In this document: positions 53,189 through 63,102 of the stretch, piece by piece
Layout of the letters: each line of letters begins with the position of its first letter
Numbering within the stretch: the first letter of the stretch is position 1
Assembly: GCA_948537335.1 (NCBI GenBank)
Contig: CAOUJG010000001.1
Coordinates: 44,372-108,371, forward strand
Direction: 5' to 3'
DNA length: 64,000 nucleotides
From: an uncultured Eubacteriales bacterium
Lineage (GTDB): Bacteria; Bacillota; Clostridia; Oscillospirales; Acutalibacteraceae
Notes under the pieces: model-generated
Told to the model about the DNA's origin: nothing
Databases searched by the model: none
The model's input: only the letters and a program-made list of their open reading frames with translations
Position numbers and translations under genes: made by a program

Positions 53189-55174
53189 TCAATGGCTAAC
53201 TGTAGCAGAAGTTCTGTCATTAAAATTATATTTCTCGACCAAGCGCACCGTCTCTTCACTAAAGTTGAGCTCATAGACCCGGTATTTCTGGTTATCCAAA
53301 TTCACAACCACACTCTTTGCCTCTCCAGAGCCTTTTATCGAAAATGAATAATTCGAATTATACGCCGGGACGACAGTCTTAGAGTTTCCCGCGTCCATAA
53401 CGCCGTTTACATAGACCTTCATGCTCACTTCCCTACTCACACTTGACGGCAAATCAACGTTAATTTTCAACGTCCGTTCCTGCGATTCACCAGAGCTAAC
53501 CGTCAAAGTAACCGCAGTGCCTTCGTTTATCTCAACCCCAGGCAATGGATCCGTCGAAAGCACGATATCCTTAGGCTTGGAGCTTTTTTCTTTTACAACA
53601 TTTTCCGAGACTTTAAGCCCCTTCTCCGAAATCAGCTTTGCAGCCTCTGTCAAACTCTTGTTTATCACGTCCGGCACAGCAACCTTCTTCTCGGCCGGGC
53701 CCTTGCTCACAAGGATCCTAACCATGCTGTTCACAACAACTTCCGTGCCTTCTTTGGGGTCCGTCCCCTTCACGATCCCTTCGGCAGTCTCGCTATCTTC
53801 AACCGTTAAGACCTCGTAAACTAAGCCAGTATCCTTAATTTTAGCCTTTGCCGCATCAAGAGTCAGCCCGCGCAAAACCGGGATAGAAACCAAAGTGCCC
53901 GAGCTATTCACCGTCAGCGTTATCTTCGAATTTTCCTTCACTCTCTTCGAGCCCGCTTTCGGGTCCTGATCAATTATAACTCCCTCCGGCTTGTTGGCGT
54001 CATAGGCCTGCTCAATATTCCACGTGAACTTATAATTGCTGTTGTCCACCACGTCCGTAACCTTCATGCCCAAAAAATTCGGCACGTCAATGTCCTTGTT
54101 GCCAAATCCAAACCAGCCAGAGACCATCCCAAGCCCCATCACAACAAGAAAAATGACAAGCGCGATTCCAACGCCAATCAAAATATTTATAGCCTTCGAT
54201 CGCTTCTCCGAAGTCTCCTGCTCCTCGCGATATGTATAGCCGTCGGCATAGCTAGCGCCAGACTTGTTCTCCTTAATATTATTAATCGCGTCCAGATACT
54301 TCGTGGGCGCATCGTCGTTAAAGTACTTATATTCAAAGCGGATACTCGGATTCTTCCTAAAAGCCTCGATGGATTGCAGCATTTCGGCCGCAGAGCCATA
54401 TCTGTTCTCGGCGTTTTTTTGCATAGCCTTCAAGACGATATCTTCCAATCCCTCTGGAATCTCGGGATTAATCTCTCTTAACCTCTTCGGCTCAGACTGC
54501 ATCTGCATAATGGCCACCGAAACCGCATTATCCGCTTCAAAAGGTAGACATCCGGTCAGCATCTCGTACATCATAACGCCAACAGAGTATATGTCCGACT
54601 TCTCGTCCGTGATATCTCCGCGCGCTTGCTCCGGCGATATATAATGAACCGAACCAATCGCCTTGTCCGTCATGGTCCGGGTCTCGTCTCTAGAAAACCG
54701 AGCAATGCCAAAGTCCGTTACCTTAATCGTCCCGTCCTTCAAAAGCATAATATTCTGCGGCTTTATGTCACGGTGCACAATCCCCTTTTCGTGGGCGTGC
54801 TCCAAGGCCCTTAAAATCTGGATAGTAAAATAAACCGCATCGCGCCAATTAATCTCGTGCTGTTTATCAATATACTCCTTCAGCGTTATTCCGTCGATGT
54901 TTTCCATCACAATATACTGAATTTTGTCACCAAAGCTAACGTCGTAGACCTTCACAATATTCGGGTGCGACAAAACCGCAATAGCCTTGGACTCATTTTT
55001 AAATCTTCTTATAAAGTCACGATTGCTCAAAAATTCGTCCTTCAAAATCTTTATAGCAACCGTTCTATCGTCAATTATATCATAAGCGCGATACACTCTG
55101 GCCATGCCACCGCAGCCAAGCAGCTCATTTATCTCGTACCGGCCATCCAGCCTTTTGCCCACGTATTTATCCAT
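53189..55174 (-). CDS. prkC: PASTA-domain serine/threonine protein kinase PrkC
   Basis: A 661-residue membrane kinase. The kinase domain (residues 13-275) has LLGCGGMARVYRAYD, AIKIL with the ATP Lys, HRDIKPQNIML, TDFGIARFS and SVHYISPEQARGD. One helix (INILIGVGIALVIFLVVMGL) crosses the membrane, then three PASTA repeats (about 365-570) that bind muropeptides, and a 90-residue tail. It senses wall fragments and controls growth, dormancy exit and wall synthesis in relatives. The ATG at 55174 follows AGAGGTG. It is downstream of its phosphatase gene. Confidence 0.97.
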   Translation of the reverse strand: MDKYVGKRLDGRYEINELLGCGGMARVYRAYDIIDDRTVAIKILKDEFLSNRDFIRRFKNESKAIAVLSHPNIVKVYDVSFGDKIQYIVMENIDGITLKEYIDKQHEINWRDAVYFTIQILRALEHAHEKGIVHRDIKPQNIMLLKDGTIKVTDFGIARFSRDETRTMTDKAIGSVHYISPEQARGDITDEKSDIYSVGVMMYEMLTGCLPFEADNAVSVAIMQMQSEPKRLREINPEIPEGLEDIVLKAMQKNAENRYGSAAEMLQSIEAFRKNPSIRFEYKYFNDDAPTKYLDAINNIKENKSGASYADGYTYREEQETSEKRSKAINILIGVGIALVIFLVVMGLGMVSGWFGFGNKDIDVPNFLGMKVTDVVDNSNYKFTWNIEQAYDANKPEGVIIDQDPKAGSKRVKENSKITLTVNSSGTLVSIPVLRGLTLDAAKAKIKDTGLVYEVLTVEDSETAEGIVKGTDPKEGTEVVVNSMVRILVSKGPAEKKVAVPDVINKSLTEAAKLISEKGLKVSENVVKEKSSKPKDIVLSTDPLPGVEINEGTAVTLTVSSGESQERTLKINVDLPSSVSREVSMKVYVNGVMDAGNSKTVVPAYNSNYSFSIKGSGEAKSVVVNLDNQKYRVYELNFSEETVRLVEKYNFNDRTSATVSH

Positions 55175-55228
55175 AATTTTCACCTCTATAATATAATCAC
55201 TAAAAGCGCCAATTATTCGCAGTTTTCG

Positions 55229-55966
55229 TCATTCGCACAAAGCCACAACCGTAATATTATCCGCTCCACCGCGTTCATTCGCTGCAGAAATCAAGCCATC
55301 CACAAAAGCCTCTCTCTTTTCCATTTTAAAATAATCCAAAATTTCCTTCTGGTCAAGATAATTAGTCAAGCCGTCGGTGCAGATTATAACAGCGTCCCCC
55401 GGCTTCTTGGTTTTCATAGAATAATCAACATCCACGTCCTTGCTAATCCCAAGCGCGCGCGTAATTATATTTTTATTAGGATGCATTTTGGCTTCCTCAT
55501 GGGTAATTTCGCCCTCGTCTATCATTTCTTGCACCATCGAGTGGTCAATGGTAAGCTGATTAATCTTGCCCTGCCGCACCAAATAAGCCCGGCTGTCACC
55601 AACATGGGCCACGTGGATTTTGTCATTAACAACAGCCACCAAAACCGCCGTAGTTCCCATCCCAGCTAAATTTTTATTATCTTGGGCATTAGTAAAAATC
55701 TCAAGGTTAGCCTTTTTTAGCGCGTTTTTCAGCATCTTTTTAATATCGCTATTCTGAATTTCACCGAGCTCTTCCCAAATTCCGTTACTCAGCGACTCTT
55801 TAATGCTCTTCACAGCCAAATTGCTGGCAACGTCGCCACCGTTGACTCCGCCCATACCGTCACAAACAATAGCCCACCGCGTATTTTCGTTCACTTTGGC
55901 ATAATAAAAGCAATCTTGATTTGACTTTCTTTTCAAGCCAATATCACTTTTCCCAAATACTTGCAT
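55229..55966 (-). CDS. prpC: PP2C-type protein phosphatase PrpC (Stp1)
   Basis: A 245-residue metal-dependent phosphatase that reverses PrkC phosphorylation. Motifs are KSNQDCFYY, VCDGMGGVNGGDVAS, HVGDSRAYLVR, CTDGLTNYL and GGADNITVV, which together supply the Mn/Mg ligands. It lies one base after rlmN and 54 before prkC, in the order normal for Firmicutes. Confidence 0.97.
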   Translation of the reverse strand: MQVFGKSDIGLKRKSNQDCFYYAKVNENTRWAIVCDGMGGVNGGDVASNLAVKSIKESLSNGIWEELGEIQNSDIKKMLKNALKKANLEIFTNAQDNKNLAGMGTTAVLVAVVNDKIHVAHVGDSRAYLVRQGKINQLTIDHSMVQEMIDEGEITHEEAKMHPNKNIITRALGISKDVDVDYSMKTKKPGDAVIICTDGLTNYLDQKEILDYFKMEKREAFVDGLISAANERGGADNITVVALCE

Positions 55967-55967
55967 A

Positions 55968-57011
55968 TTACACCTCCACCGTCTTTGTAGATCTCCTCAG
56001 CTGCCCGCACGAGGCATTTATATCCGCACCCAGCGTCCTTCTTATTGTAACATTTATGCCATATTTTTCAAGGATATTAACAAACTTTTTTATCCTCTCC
56101 ATCCCGCTTTTTTTATAACTCCCCAGCGCAAAATCAACGTCATTAGCAGGAATCAAATTAACATGGCACAGCATTTTGCGAAGTTTCTCTGCCAAACGTT
56201 TGGCGCACTCGTCGCTGTCGTTAACCCCAGCTATCATCGCATACTCAAACGAAATTCTCCTATTCGTCTTGCTTATGTAAAATCTGCAGACTGCCAAAAG
56301 GTCATCCAAACTATATTTCTTATTTATTGGCATTATCTTGCTTCGAGTCAAATTGTCCGGCGCGTGCAGCGAGACAGACAAAGTCAGCTGAAATTTTTCT
56401 TCGGCCAGTTTGTAGATTTTATCAATTATACCACAGGTCGAGAGCGAAATATGGCGCATTCCGATATTCAAATTTTCCGTAGAAGAAGCCAGCTTCAAAA
56501 ACCTAACGACATTTTCGTAATTGTCAAGCGGCTCTCCCATTCCCATCAGCACAACATTCGATATCCTTATGCCACTGTCCAACTCGGCCTCTTTAATCTG
56601 CGAAATCATCTCTGAAGCAGTCAAATTCCGAGCAAATCCGCCCATCCCAGTAGCGCAAAATTTGCAGCCCATCTTGCAGCCAACCTGAGTCGATATGCAA
56701 ATTGTGTACCCGTGCCGATAGCTCATCAAAACGGCCTCGATATACTCTCCGTCGTTTAAGCGGAACAAATATTTTATCGTCCCATCAATTTTCGATACCA
56801 GCTTTCGCGCAATCTCGACACCCGCAATGTAATATTTCTCCTTAAGCTCGCCAATCAAGCTCTTGGGCAAGTTGCGCATTTCATCAAAGCTCTTTACTCC
56901 CTTAACCAGCCACAGATATACCTGCCTAGCCCTATACGCCGGGTAACCCGACTTCTTAAAAGCCTCCAAAAGCTCCGCCTCAAACATCGACGTTATATCG
57001 ACCAGCGCCAT
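55968..57011 (-). CDS. rlmN: Dual-specificity 23S rRNA/tRNA methyltransferase RlmN
   Basis: A 347-residue radical-SAM enzyme that makes 2-methyladenosine in 23S rRNA A2503 and some tRNAs. The iron-sulfur motif is GCKMGCKFCATG, followed by NVVLMGMGEPLDNYENV, HISLSTCGI and SVSLHAPD; the second catalytic Cys is near the end in INASCGQLR. It lies between yugP and prpC; rsmB, often found directly upstream, is not here. Confidence 0.97.
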   Translation of the reverse strand: MALVDITSMFEAELLEAFKKSGYPAYRARQVYLWLVKGVKSFDEMRNLPKSLIGELKEKYYIAGVEIARKLVSKIDGTIKYLFRLNDGEYIEAVLMSYRHGYTICISTQVGCKMGCKFCATGMGGFARNLTASEMISQIKEAELDSGIRISNVVLMGMGEPLDNYENVVRFLKLASSTENLNIGMRHISLSTCGIIDKIYKLAEEKFQLTLSVSLHAPDNLTRSKIMPINKKYSLDDLLAVCRFYISKTNRRISFEYAMIAGVNDSDECAKRLAEKLRKMLCHVNLIPANDVDFALGSYKKSGMERIKKFVNILEKYGINVTIRRTLGADINASCGQLRRSTKTVEV

Positions 57012-57041
57012 ATCTTCGATCCCTTCACTTTTTAATATCGC

Positions 57042-57749
57042 TTAATCGTCTCTCCGCCTACCAGCCACGATAAGAAGCAGCCTCAGTAAAGACATCACAG
57101 CCGTGAATGTGGCTGCCAAATACGTCATTGCAGCTGCTGTTAAAACTTTTTTTGCACTCGTTAGCTCTTCTCCACAAAGCGTTCCGCCCTGCTCCAGCGT
57201 TGCAATCGCCCGCCGGCTCGCGTCAAATTCAACCGGCAACGTTATAACTTGAAAAAGTACCGCCAAGCTAAACAGCGCGATGCCCAAATTAACGACGAAG
57301 TCGTATTGCACCGGTAGCAAAAGGCCAATAAAAATCAGCGGCATAGACAAAGTCGAGCCAATGTTCGTTACAGGAACCAAGGCTTTTCTGATGTTCATCG
57401 GGGCATATCCGTTGGCGTGTTGAACTGCATGCCCGGCCTCATGGGCGGCAACTCCAACAGCAGCCACCGAAGTAGAAGAATAGACTGAGTCTGACAGCCG
57501 AATTACGTTCGTTCGCGGGTCAAAATGATCGGTTAAATCGCCAGAAACATGCTCAACCTCAACACCTGTAACGCCGTTTTGCGCCAAAACCCGGTTTGCA
57601 GCGTCCGCTCCAGTAAGCCCTCTAGAATTTCTGACCTTCGAATACTTCGAAAAAGTGCTGCTGACCTTAAACTGCGCGTAAAGCGAGATTACAAGCGCCG
57701 GCACCATGAACCAAAAATAGCTGTAGTCAAAATAATAAAATCCGTACAT
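57042..57749 (-). CDS. YugP-family membrane zinc metallopeptidase (DUF232)
   Basis: A 235-residue membrane protein with the zinc site AAHEAGHAVQHANGY and a downstream Glu in VEFDASRRAIATLE. It has about four hydrophobic helices. Members are widespread in Firmicutes and uncharacterised; they are often found between fmt and rlmN, as here. Confidence 0.92.
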   Translation of the reverse strand: MYGFYYFDYSYFWFMVPALVISLYAQFKVSSTFSKYSKVRNSRGLTGADAANRVLAQNGVTGVEVEHVSGDLTDHFDPRTNVIRLSDSVYSSTSVAAVGVAAHEAGHAVQHANGYAPMNIRKALVPVTNIGSTLSMPLIFIGLLLPVQYDFVVNLGIALFSLAVLFQVITLPVEFDASRRAIATLEQGGTLCGEELTSAKKVLTAAAMTYLAATFTAVMSLLRLLLIVAGRRRDD

Positions 57750-57767
57750 AAAAATTTCCTCCCAAAT

Positions 57768-58697
57768 TCACCCTAAAATTGCTCCAACACTCAATTTGTA
57801 GCCTCTCACAAAGTCCGCTGAGTTCATCCGCTTTTTGGACTCCAACTGCAACTCCAAAACCTCAACCGCAGAGCCCCCTCCGCAGGCCACAACAAAAGGC
57901 GTCAACCTCACCACTTCGCCAGGATGTGCCGACTTATCTTCCAATAAAACCGGCTTTGTCTTGTATATCTTCAAGACTTTCCCGTCCAAAGTAGTCTCGG
58001 CCACTGGCCATGGGTTAAGTCCTCGCACCAAGTTATGCACCTCGGCGGCCGGCTTATTCCAGTCAATTTTCGAAAACGATTTATTCAGCATCGGTGCATA
58101 AGTTGCCTTTTGGTCGTCCTGCTTTTCCCTTATTATATCGCCCTTTTCTAGCCTTTGTAAAGTTTTCAACAAAAGCTCTGCGCCCATCACGCTTAGCCTG
58201 TCAAATAGTGCCCCCGAGGTTTCATCCTCTCCGATTTGCGTCTCGGCCTTTAAAAGGATGTCCCCGGTGTCGAGCCCTTCGTCCATGCGCATTGTGGTTA
58301 CGCCCGTAACCTTCTCGCCGTTTAGCACCGCCCACTGGATCGGCGCCGCTCCTCTGTACTTTGGCAACAGTGACCCGTGCACATTGATACATCCTCGCTC
58401 CGGCAGTGCCAAAATCGCTTTTGGCAATATTTTACCATAAGCCACCACAACAATCAAATCCGGCGCCAGCCCCGATATTACGCGAAAAACCTCTTCATCG
58501 TTTAAGGTTTCTGGCTGAAAGACTGCAATCCCGTGCCTCAGTGCGAGCTCTTTTACCGGTGGAGGCGCCAGTTTGTAGCCTCGACCCCTTTTTTTGTCCG
58601 GCTGAGTAAAGACTGCCACCACCTCGTGCTCCGACCTTATCAAAGCCTCAAGGCACGGTACGGCAAAATCCGGCGTTCCCATTAATACAATTCTCAT
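57768..58697 (-). CDS. fmt: Methionyl-tRNA formyltransferase
   Basis: A 309-residue enzyme that formylates initiator Met-tRNA. It opens MRIVLMGTPDFAVPCLEALI and contains the catalytic Asn-His region CINVHGSLLPKYRGAAPIQW and MDEGLDTGDILL, with the OB-fold C-terminal domain. It stands with def, the matching deformylase, 43 bases away. Confidence 0.97.
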   Translation of the reverse strand: MRIVLMGTPDFAVPCLEALIRSEHEVVAVFTQPDKKRGRGYKLAPPPVKELALRHGIAVFQPETLNDEEVFRVISGLAPDLIVVVAYGKILPKAILALPERGCINVHGSLLPKYRGAAPIQWAVLNGEKVTGVTTMRMDEGLDTGDILLKAETQIGEDETSGALFDRLSVMGAELLLKTLQRLEKGDIIREKQDDQKATYAPMLNKSFSKIDWNKPAAEVHNLVRGLNPWPVAETTLDGKVLKIYKTKPVLLEDKSAHPGEVVRLTPFVVACGGGSAVEVLELQLESKKRMNSADFVRGYKLSVGAILG

Positions 58698-58740
58698 TCT
58701 ATCGCCCCGTAAACAAGTTTTTGACCCTTTCAGTCAATTT

Positions 58741-59217
58741 TCAAGAGCTCTTCAAGTCCGATGCATCCAGCATCTGCACCACATGATTTTTAAATAAAAT
58801 TCCGTCCAAATGGTCAATCTCGTGGCAAAAAGCCCGCGCCAACAAAGCTTCACCCTCGTAAATATGCTCTTCCCCAAGCCTGTCTAATGCCTTAACCTTA
58901 ACCCTCATGGGCCTTTTGGTTATGCCGTATTCTCCCGGGCAAGAAAGACAGCCCTCTACTTCCTCCTGAATCCCTTCCACTTCGATAATTTCGGGGTTAA
59001 CAAGCTCAATGGCCGGCTCGTCCCTGTCCACCTGAACAACCACTACTCTTTTTAGCATGCCCACCTGCGGCGCCGCTAAGCCGACTCCGTTATTAAGCCG
59101 CATCGTTTCGATCATATCGTCGACAAGCTGCGCCAGCCTCTCGTCAAAATTTTCAATAACGCGGCACTTCTTCGATAAAATCGGGTCTCCCTCTAAAACT
59201 ATGTTCCTGATCGCCAT
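58741..59217 (-). CDS. def: Peptide deformylase
   Basis: A 158-residue metalloenzyme that removes N-terminal formyl groups. The three motifs are GVGLAAPQVG, EEVEGCLSCPG with the metal Cys, and CHEIDHLDGILF with the two metal His and catalytic Glu. The second motif has Cys where Val is usual (GCLSCPG versus GCLSVPG). It lies between priA and fmt. Confidence 0.97.
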   Translation of the reverse strand: MAIRNIVLEGDPILSKKCRVIENFDERLAQLVDDMIETMRLNNGVGLAAPQVGMLKRVVVVQVDRDEPAIELVNPEIIEVEGIQEEVEGCLSCPGEYGITKRPMRVKVKALDRLGEEHIYEGEALLARAFCHEIDHLDGILFKNHVVQMLDASDLKSS

Positions 59218-59241
59218 AATATCAACATTCCTTTCAATATT

Positions 59242-61716
59242 TTATAAAATCGATTCCGGATTAACGTCAATAAAAGTACTAATTCCAGAAAATTTTTTGC
59301 ACTCATCCAGCTTAAAAAGCGCGTCACTAACAAGCTTGTCAAAGATCTTCTCGTCCTTAAACTTAATGATTATCTTGTATCTAAACTTATTATTAACCTT
59401 AAAAATTCGGGCCGGAGAAGGCCCCAAGATTCTGACTGCCAAGCCAGAATAGTCACTTTTGATAAGCTCTTTTAATATTCCAAAAAAGAAAAATGCCGCA
59501 TCTACCACCTTAGTTTCCCTCTCGCCCACAAGGCCAATCACGCAAAGCTTGGCGAACGGCGGGTATAGCATAGCCTTTCTCAGCACTATCTCGTCCTTAT
59601 AAAATGAGTCATAATCCTGATTTGCCGCCAATTTTATGATTGGATTTTCTGGCGTGAACGTCTGGATAACCGCGCAACCGCTGTCGGTGGCTCGTCCCGC
59701 CCGGCCAATCACCTGAGTAAGCAGCGAAAACGCCCGCTCATAGCTTCTAAAATCAGCTCCATACAAGGCCTGATCCGCCAGCAATACTCCCACCAAAGTG
59801 ACATTCGAGAAGTCAAGTCCCTTCGCGATCATCTGCGTCCCCAGCATCACATCATAGCTGCCATCTGCAAACGCATTAAACTTCTTCTCGTAAGCAAATT
59901 TCGTCATTGTCGTGTCAGAATCCATTCGCAAAATTCTAGCATCTGGCAAACTTTTTTGCAACTCCTCTTCAGCCCTCTGCGTTCCAAAGCCTATGTACTT
60001 CAAGTCGTGCTCATGGCAGCTTGGACATTCGCCCGTGATGTCCATAGAAAAGCCGCAATAATGGCACATCAGCCTTCGGTTAGCAGAGTGAAACGTCAAT
60101 GCAATGCTGCAATTCGGGCACGTCACCACCTGCATGCAGCTCCGGCAGGTCACCATCGTGTGGTATCCCCTCCTATTAAGCAGCAAAATCGACTGTTTGC
60201 CGTTATTCAGGTTTTCCTCCAGCCTACCGATAAGCTGCTCGCTAAAGGCGCCGCAATTGCCCGCCTCCTGCTCCTTGTTCATGTCCACAACAGAAACCTT
60301 CGGCAAACTCGCTCCAGAGTAGCGTTTTTTCAGAACATTTATGTTATAAACTTTTTGCTCTGCGAAAAAAAAACTTTCGACCGACGGCGTGGCAGAGGAC
60401 AGCAGCAACAAACACTTATGGTAGCAACATCTAAATTTGGCGATTTCTCTAGCGTGAAAGCGAGGTGTGGCCTCCGATTTGTAGCTAGACTCCTGTTCCT
60501 CGTCCATAATGACAAGCCCAACCTCTTCAAACGGCGCAAAGACAGCCGACCGAGTCCCCACAACCACGTTAACCAAGCCATCCTTAACTCGCCGATATTC
60601 ATCCAGCCGCTCCGATACTGACAACCCGCTATGAAAAACCGCAACTTTATCCAAAAATCTGCCTTTAAAAATGGCCACCATCTGCGCTGTCAGCGCAATC
60701 TCCGGCACCATAACAATGACGTTCTTTCCGTCTGTAACAACATCCTCTATCAACCTCATGAACACTGAGGTTTTGCCGCTACCGGTAACTCCATAAAGCA
60801 GTGAACCCTTGTATCCATGCCCTTTATAAAGTTCATAAATAGACTCATACGCGTCAGTCTGCTCTTTTGTTAAAGTCACATCCCTTGAAAGTCCTGAAAA
60901 CTTCACATTTTTATAGGGGTCTCTGTAAACTTTATCGTCAAAATATTCTGCGATGTTTTTTTTTACCAAATTGTCCACAACAGCGGCGCCAACGCCAGTT
61001 AAATACAAAATTTCTTTAAAAGAAATTCCTCTCAAATTCTGCTTCAAAACGTCAAAAACAATTTTTTGCTTGGGGGTAAGTCTAGTGTTATCTCGCAAAG
61101 CTCCTGCCTTTAGCCGAACCATCTTCACCGTAGCGTCAGCCACTGCCCTTTTTTTAGTCTCTTTTTTTTGAATCACGCCCGTATTTTCTAAGCTTTTCAA
61201 ACAATTCAAAACATCCGTACCAAACCGCGCAATTAAAAATTCCTTTGCAACCCACTCTTTCACAGTTTCTAAATAAGCTACCAAATCCCTCTCCAAAGCG
61301 GTGCAATCACTAACTTGAGATTCATCAAATCCATCGCAAAGCCTAAACTTCTCATGTAGCTTAAAGCTCATTCCAGCCGGAATCATCAATTTAACGGCAT
61401 CAAAAATCGTGCAAAAATATTTCTGCTTCATAAACTGGGCAAGCTTCAACATCTCATCATTCAAAAGCGGCGCCTCATCTAGCACCGCAAAAACTTCCTT
61501 TAATTTAAGCCCCGTTCCATCAGATTTATCCGAGGCAACCTCTGTCTGCAGCACAATTCCTTGGCGCTTTTTGTTACTCATCCCAAAAGGAACCAGCACT
61601 CTGCAGCCCAAAGCCACTTCCTCAGCGAGCTTCCTCGGCAGCACGTAGTCATAAAGCCTATCCAGCCGGTAAACAATATGCTCAACCGCAACTTTTACAA
61701 TGAATTTTTGTGACAT
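59242..61716 (-). CDS. priA: Primosomal replication-restart helicase PriA
   Basis: An 824-residue superfamily 2 helicase. The N-terminal DNA-binding domain (VAVEHIVYRLDRLYDYVLP) is followed by Walker A (LLYGVTGSGKTSVFMRLIED), DEEQ box (IMDEEQESSYKSEATPRF), the cysteine-rich zinc domain (CRSCMQVVTCPNC and CHYCGF, CPSCHEHD) and the SF2 motif VIGRAGRA. GAGGAAG precedes the ATG. It lies downstream of rpoZ; coaBC, usual at that place, is missing. Confidence 0.97.
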   Translation of the reverse strand: MSQKFIVKVAVEHIVYRLDRLYDYVLPRKLAEEVALGCRVLVPFGMSNKKRQGIVLQTEVASDKSDGTGLKLKEVFAVLDEAPLLNDEMLKLAQFMKQKYFCTIFDAVKLMIPAGMSFKLHEKFRLCDGFDESQVSDCTALERDLVAYLETVKEWVAKEFLIARFGTDVLNCLKSLENTGVIQKKETKKRAVADATVKMVRLKAGALRDNTRLTPKQKIVFDVLKQNLRGISFKEILYLTGVGAAVVDNLVKKNIAEYFDDKVYRDPYKNVKFSGLSRDVTLTKEQTDAYESIYELYKGHGYKGSLLYGVTGSGKTSVFMRLIEDVVTDGKNVIVMVPEIALTAQMVAIFKGRFLDKVAVFHSGLSVSERLDEYRRVKDGLVNVVVGTRSAVFAPFEEVGLVIMDEEQESSYKSEATPRFHAREIAKFRCCYHKCLLLLSSATPSVESFFFAEQKVYNINVLKKRYSGASLPKVSVVDMNKEQEAGNCGAFSEQLIGRLEENLNNGKQSILLLNRRGYHTMVTCRSCMQVVTCPNCSIALTFHSANRRLMCHYCGFSMDITGECPSCHEHDLKYIGFGTQRAEEELQKSLPDARILRMDSDTTMTKFAYEKKFNAFADGSYDVMLGTQMIAKGLDFSNVTLVGVLLADQALYGADFRSYERAFSLLTQVIGRAGRATDSGCAVIQTFTPENPIIKLAANQDYDSFYKDEIVLRKAMLYPPFAKLCVIGLVGERETKVVDAAFFFFGILKELIKSDYSGLAVRILGPSPARIFKVNNKFRYKIIIKFKDEKIFDKLVSDALFKLDECKKFSGISTFIDVNPESIL

Positions 61717-61766
61717 AAAACTTCCTCAAACCCAGCATTTTGGCCTATCGCCATAATTTTATCGGC

Positions 61767-61970
61767 CTAATCGTTAATATTCGGTTCAAAAATTTCGTAT
61801 TTATGCGCCTTAAAGTCTCGTATTGCGAGGTTTACCGGCTTTTCCAGCAGCGGTTCTCCATTTTGCTCGGCCTCTCTGGTAATCTCCCTCGCGCGCTTAG
61901 CCACGCCAATTACCAACGCATACTTGCTCTTTTTGCCCGACAACATCTCATCGATCGATGGTTTTTGCAT
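61767..61970 (-). CDS. rpoZ: DNA-directed RNA polymerase omega subunit
   Basis: A 67-residue protein that assists RNA polymerase assembly. It shows [27 protein letters not shown] and the PVNLAIRDFKAHKYEI tail common in Clostridia. Its start overlaps the end of gmk by 23 bases. Confidence 0.92.
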   Translation of the reverse strand: MQKPSIDEMLSGKKSKYALVIGVAKRAREITREAEQNGEPLLEKPVNLAIRDFKAHKYEIFEPNIND

Positions 61971-62574
61971 TGTTCAACACCTCATTAACAATATTTTTCA
62001 TCCTGCAAACCCTGAATTTTTCGGCATTTATAATAGAATAAATATTCCGCGCGCATTTATCCGCGTCGTCATTTATAACGATATAATCGTAGTCCAACGA
62101 ATATGCAATCTCATCCACAGCCCTTGTCAAGCGGCTTTCCAAGCTTTTTTTATCTTCTGTGCCGCGTTTAAACAGCCTATCCGCCAGAACTTCCATGGAA
62201 GTCGGCAGTATAAATATCCTCAGCGAATCCTCGCACTTTTCTTTTATCTGCCTGGCGCCCTCTGTCTCTATCTTTAGCACAACGTCTTGCCCGCTGTTTA
62301 GCAGTTTCTCGACCACCTTTTTTGACGTTCCATAGTAATTACCGCAATACTTGGCATGTTCCAGCAAAGTTTTATTCGATATCGCGTCGCAGAAAGCCTC
62401 CTCCGAAACAAAAAAGTAATCCTTCCCGTCAACTTCGCCATCTCTAGAGGGCCTAGTTGTTGCAGAGATTGATTTCACAATATTATCATCAAGCTTAAGG
62501 AGTTTTTCAAGCACGGTATCCTTTCCCGAACCAGAAGGCCCCGACAAAACGATCAGTAAGCCATTATTATTCAT
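61948..62574 (-). CDS. gmk: Guanylate kinase
   Basis: A 208-residue P-loop kinase that makes GDP from GMP. The P-loop is [18 protein letters not shown], followed by [19 protein letters not shown] and the LID/NMP-binding residues ([13 protein letters not shown]). The ATG at 62574 overlaps the end of remA by eight bases. A longer frame upstream is inside remA and not used. Confidence 0.97.
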   Translation of the reverse strand: MNNNGLLIVLSGPSGSGKDTVLEKLLKLDDNIVKSISATTRPSRDGEVDGKDYFFVSEEAFCDAISNKTLLEHAKYCGNYYGTSKKVVEKLLNSGQDVVLKIETEGARQIKEKCEDSLRIFILPTSMEVLADRLFKRGTEDKKSLESRLTRAVDEIAYSLDYDYIVINDDADKCARNIYSIINAEKFRVCRMKNIVNEVLNNAKTIDR

Positions 62575-62842
62575 ACAGATCTGGTTCCTCCCCGCCATTT
62601 TGAGAACATCCACCTTTTAGCCTATTAACAATCGTCTCTGGATGCAAGGCCGAAAGAATCATAAGCTCGCAATCCGTCACAATGACAGCCCTCGTCCGCC
62701 TACCACAAGTCGCATCTATTAGCTCATTTTTGTTCCTCGCCTCGCTAACAGCCCGCTTTATCGGCGCTGCGTCGGGGCACACGATGCTAACAATCCTCAC
62801 GGATGACACCATATTGCCAAACCCGATGTTTATAAACTTCAT
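62567..62842 (-). CDS. remA: RemA-family DNA-binding regulator (DUF370)
   Basis: A 91-residue protein with the family sequence [20 protein letters not shown] and [20 protein letters not shown]. RemA activates biofilm matrix genes in Bacillus by a circular, DNA-wrapping oligomer. In Clostridia it commonly heads the gmk-rpoZ-priA operon, as here. GGGAG lies 12 bases before the ATG and a good promoter about 55 bases further. Confidence 0.93.
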   Translation of the reverse strand: MKFINIGFGNMVSSVRIVSIVCPDAAPIKRAVSEARNKNELIDATCGRRTRAVIVTDCELMILSALHPETIVNRLKGGCSQNGGEEPDLYE

Positions 62843-62896
62843 AACGCTTTATTTCTCCCTTTTTGCGCCTCGCAATAAAAATAAATTTACGATATT

Positions 62897-62925
62897 ATTT
62901 TATCAATTTTTACGCGCACTGTCAA
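62897..62925 (-). promoter_or_regulatory. Sigma-A promoter of the remA-to-prkC operon
   Basis: TTGACA and TAAAAT with a 17-base spacer, the -10 box preceded by TGA. Confidence 0.78.
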
Positions 62926-63027
62926 GCACGCGAATTCGCTGAGTTTTGCTGGACAATTTTATTTAATCCGCGTTGAAACCGCCATCGCGGCTGCGAAAAT
63001 TTGGGGATATTAATTTGCACGCGTTTA

Positions 63028-63036
63028 TGATATAAT
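63028..63036 (+). promoter_or_regulatory. Extended -10 promoter of trmB
   Basis: TGATATAAT without a recognisable -35 box, divergent from the remA promoter. Confidence 0.65.
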
Positions 63037-63066
63037 AAAATTTAACGATTGAAAAAGGAGGAAAAC

Positions 63067-63083
63067 GGGGGCCGCGGGCCTCT
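63067..63083 (+). promoter_or_regulatory. GC-rich hairpin between ribosome site and start of trmB
   Basis: GGGGGCC and GGCCTCT pair around a GCG loop (two G-U pairs). It stands between a perfect AAGGAGG at 63055-63061 and the ATG at 63103. A regulatory role is inference. Confidence 0.45.
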
Positions 63084-63102
63084 TTACAGTGACCTTTGTA
63101 CA

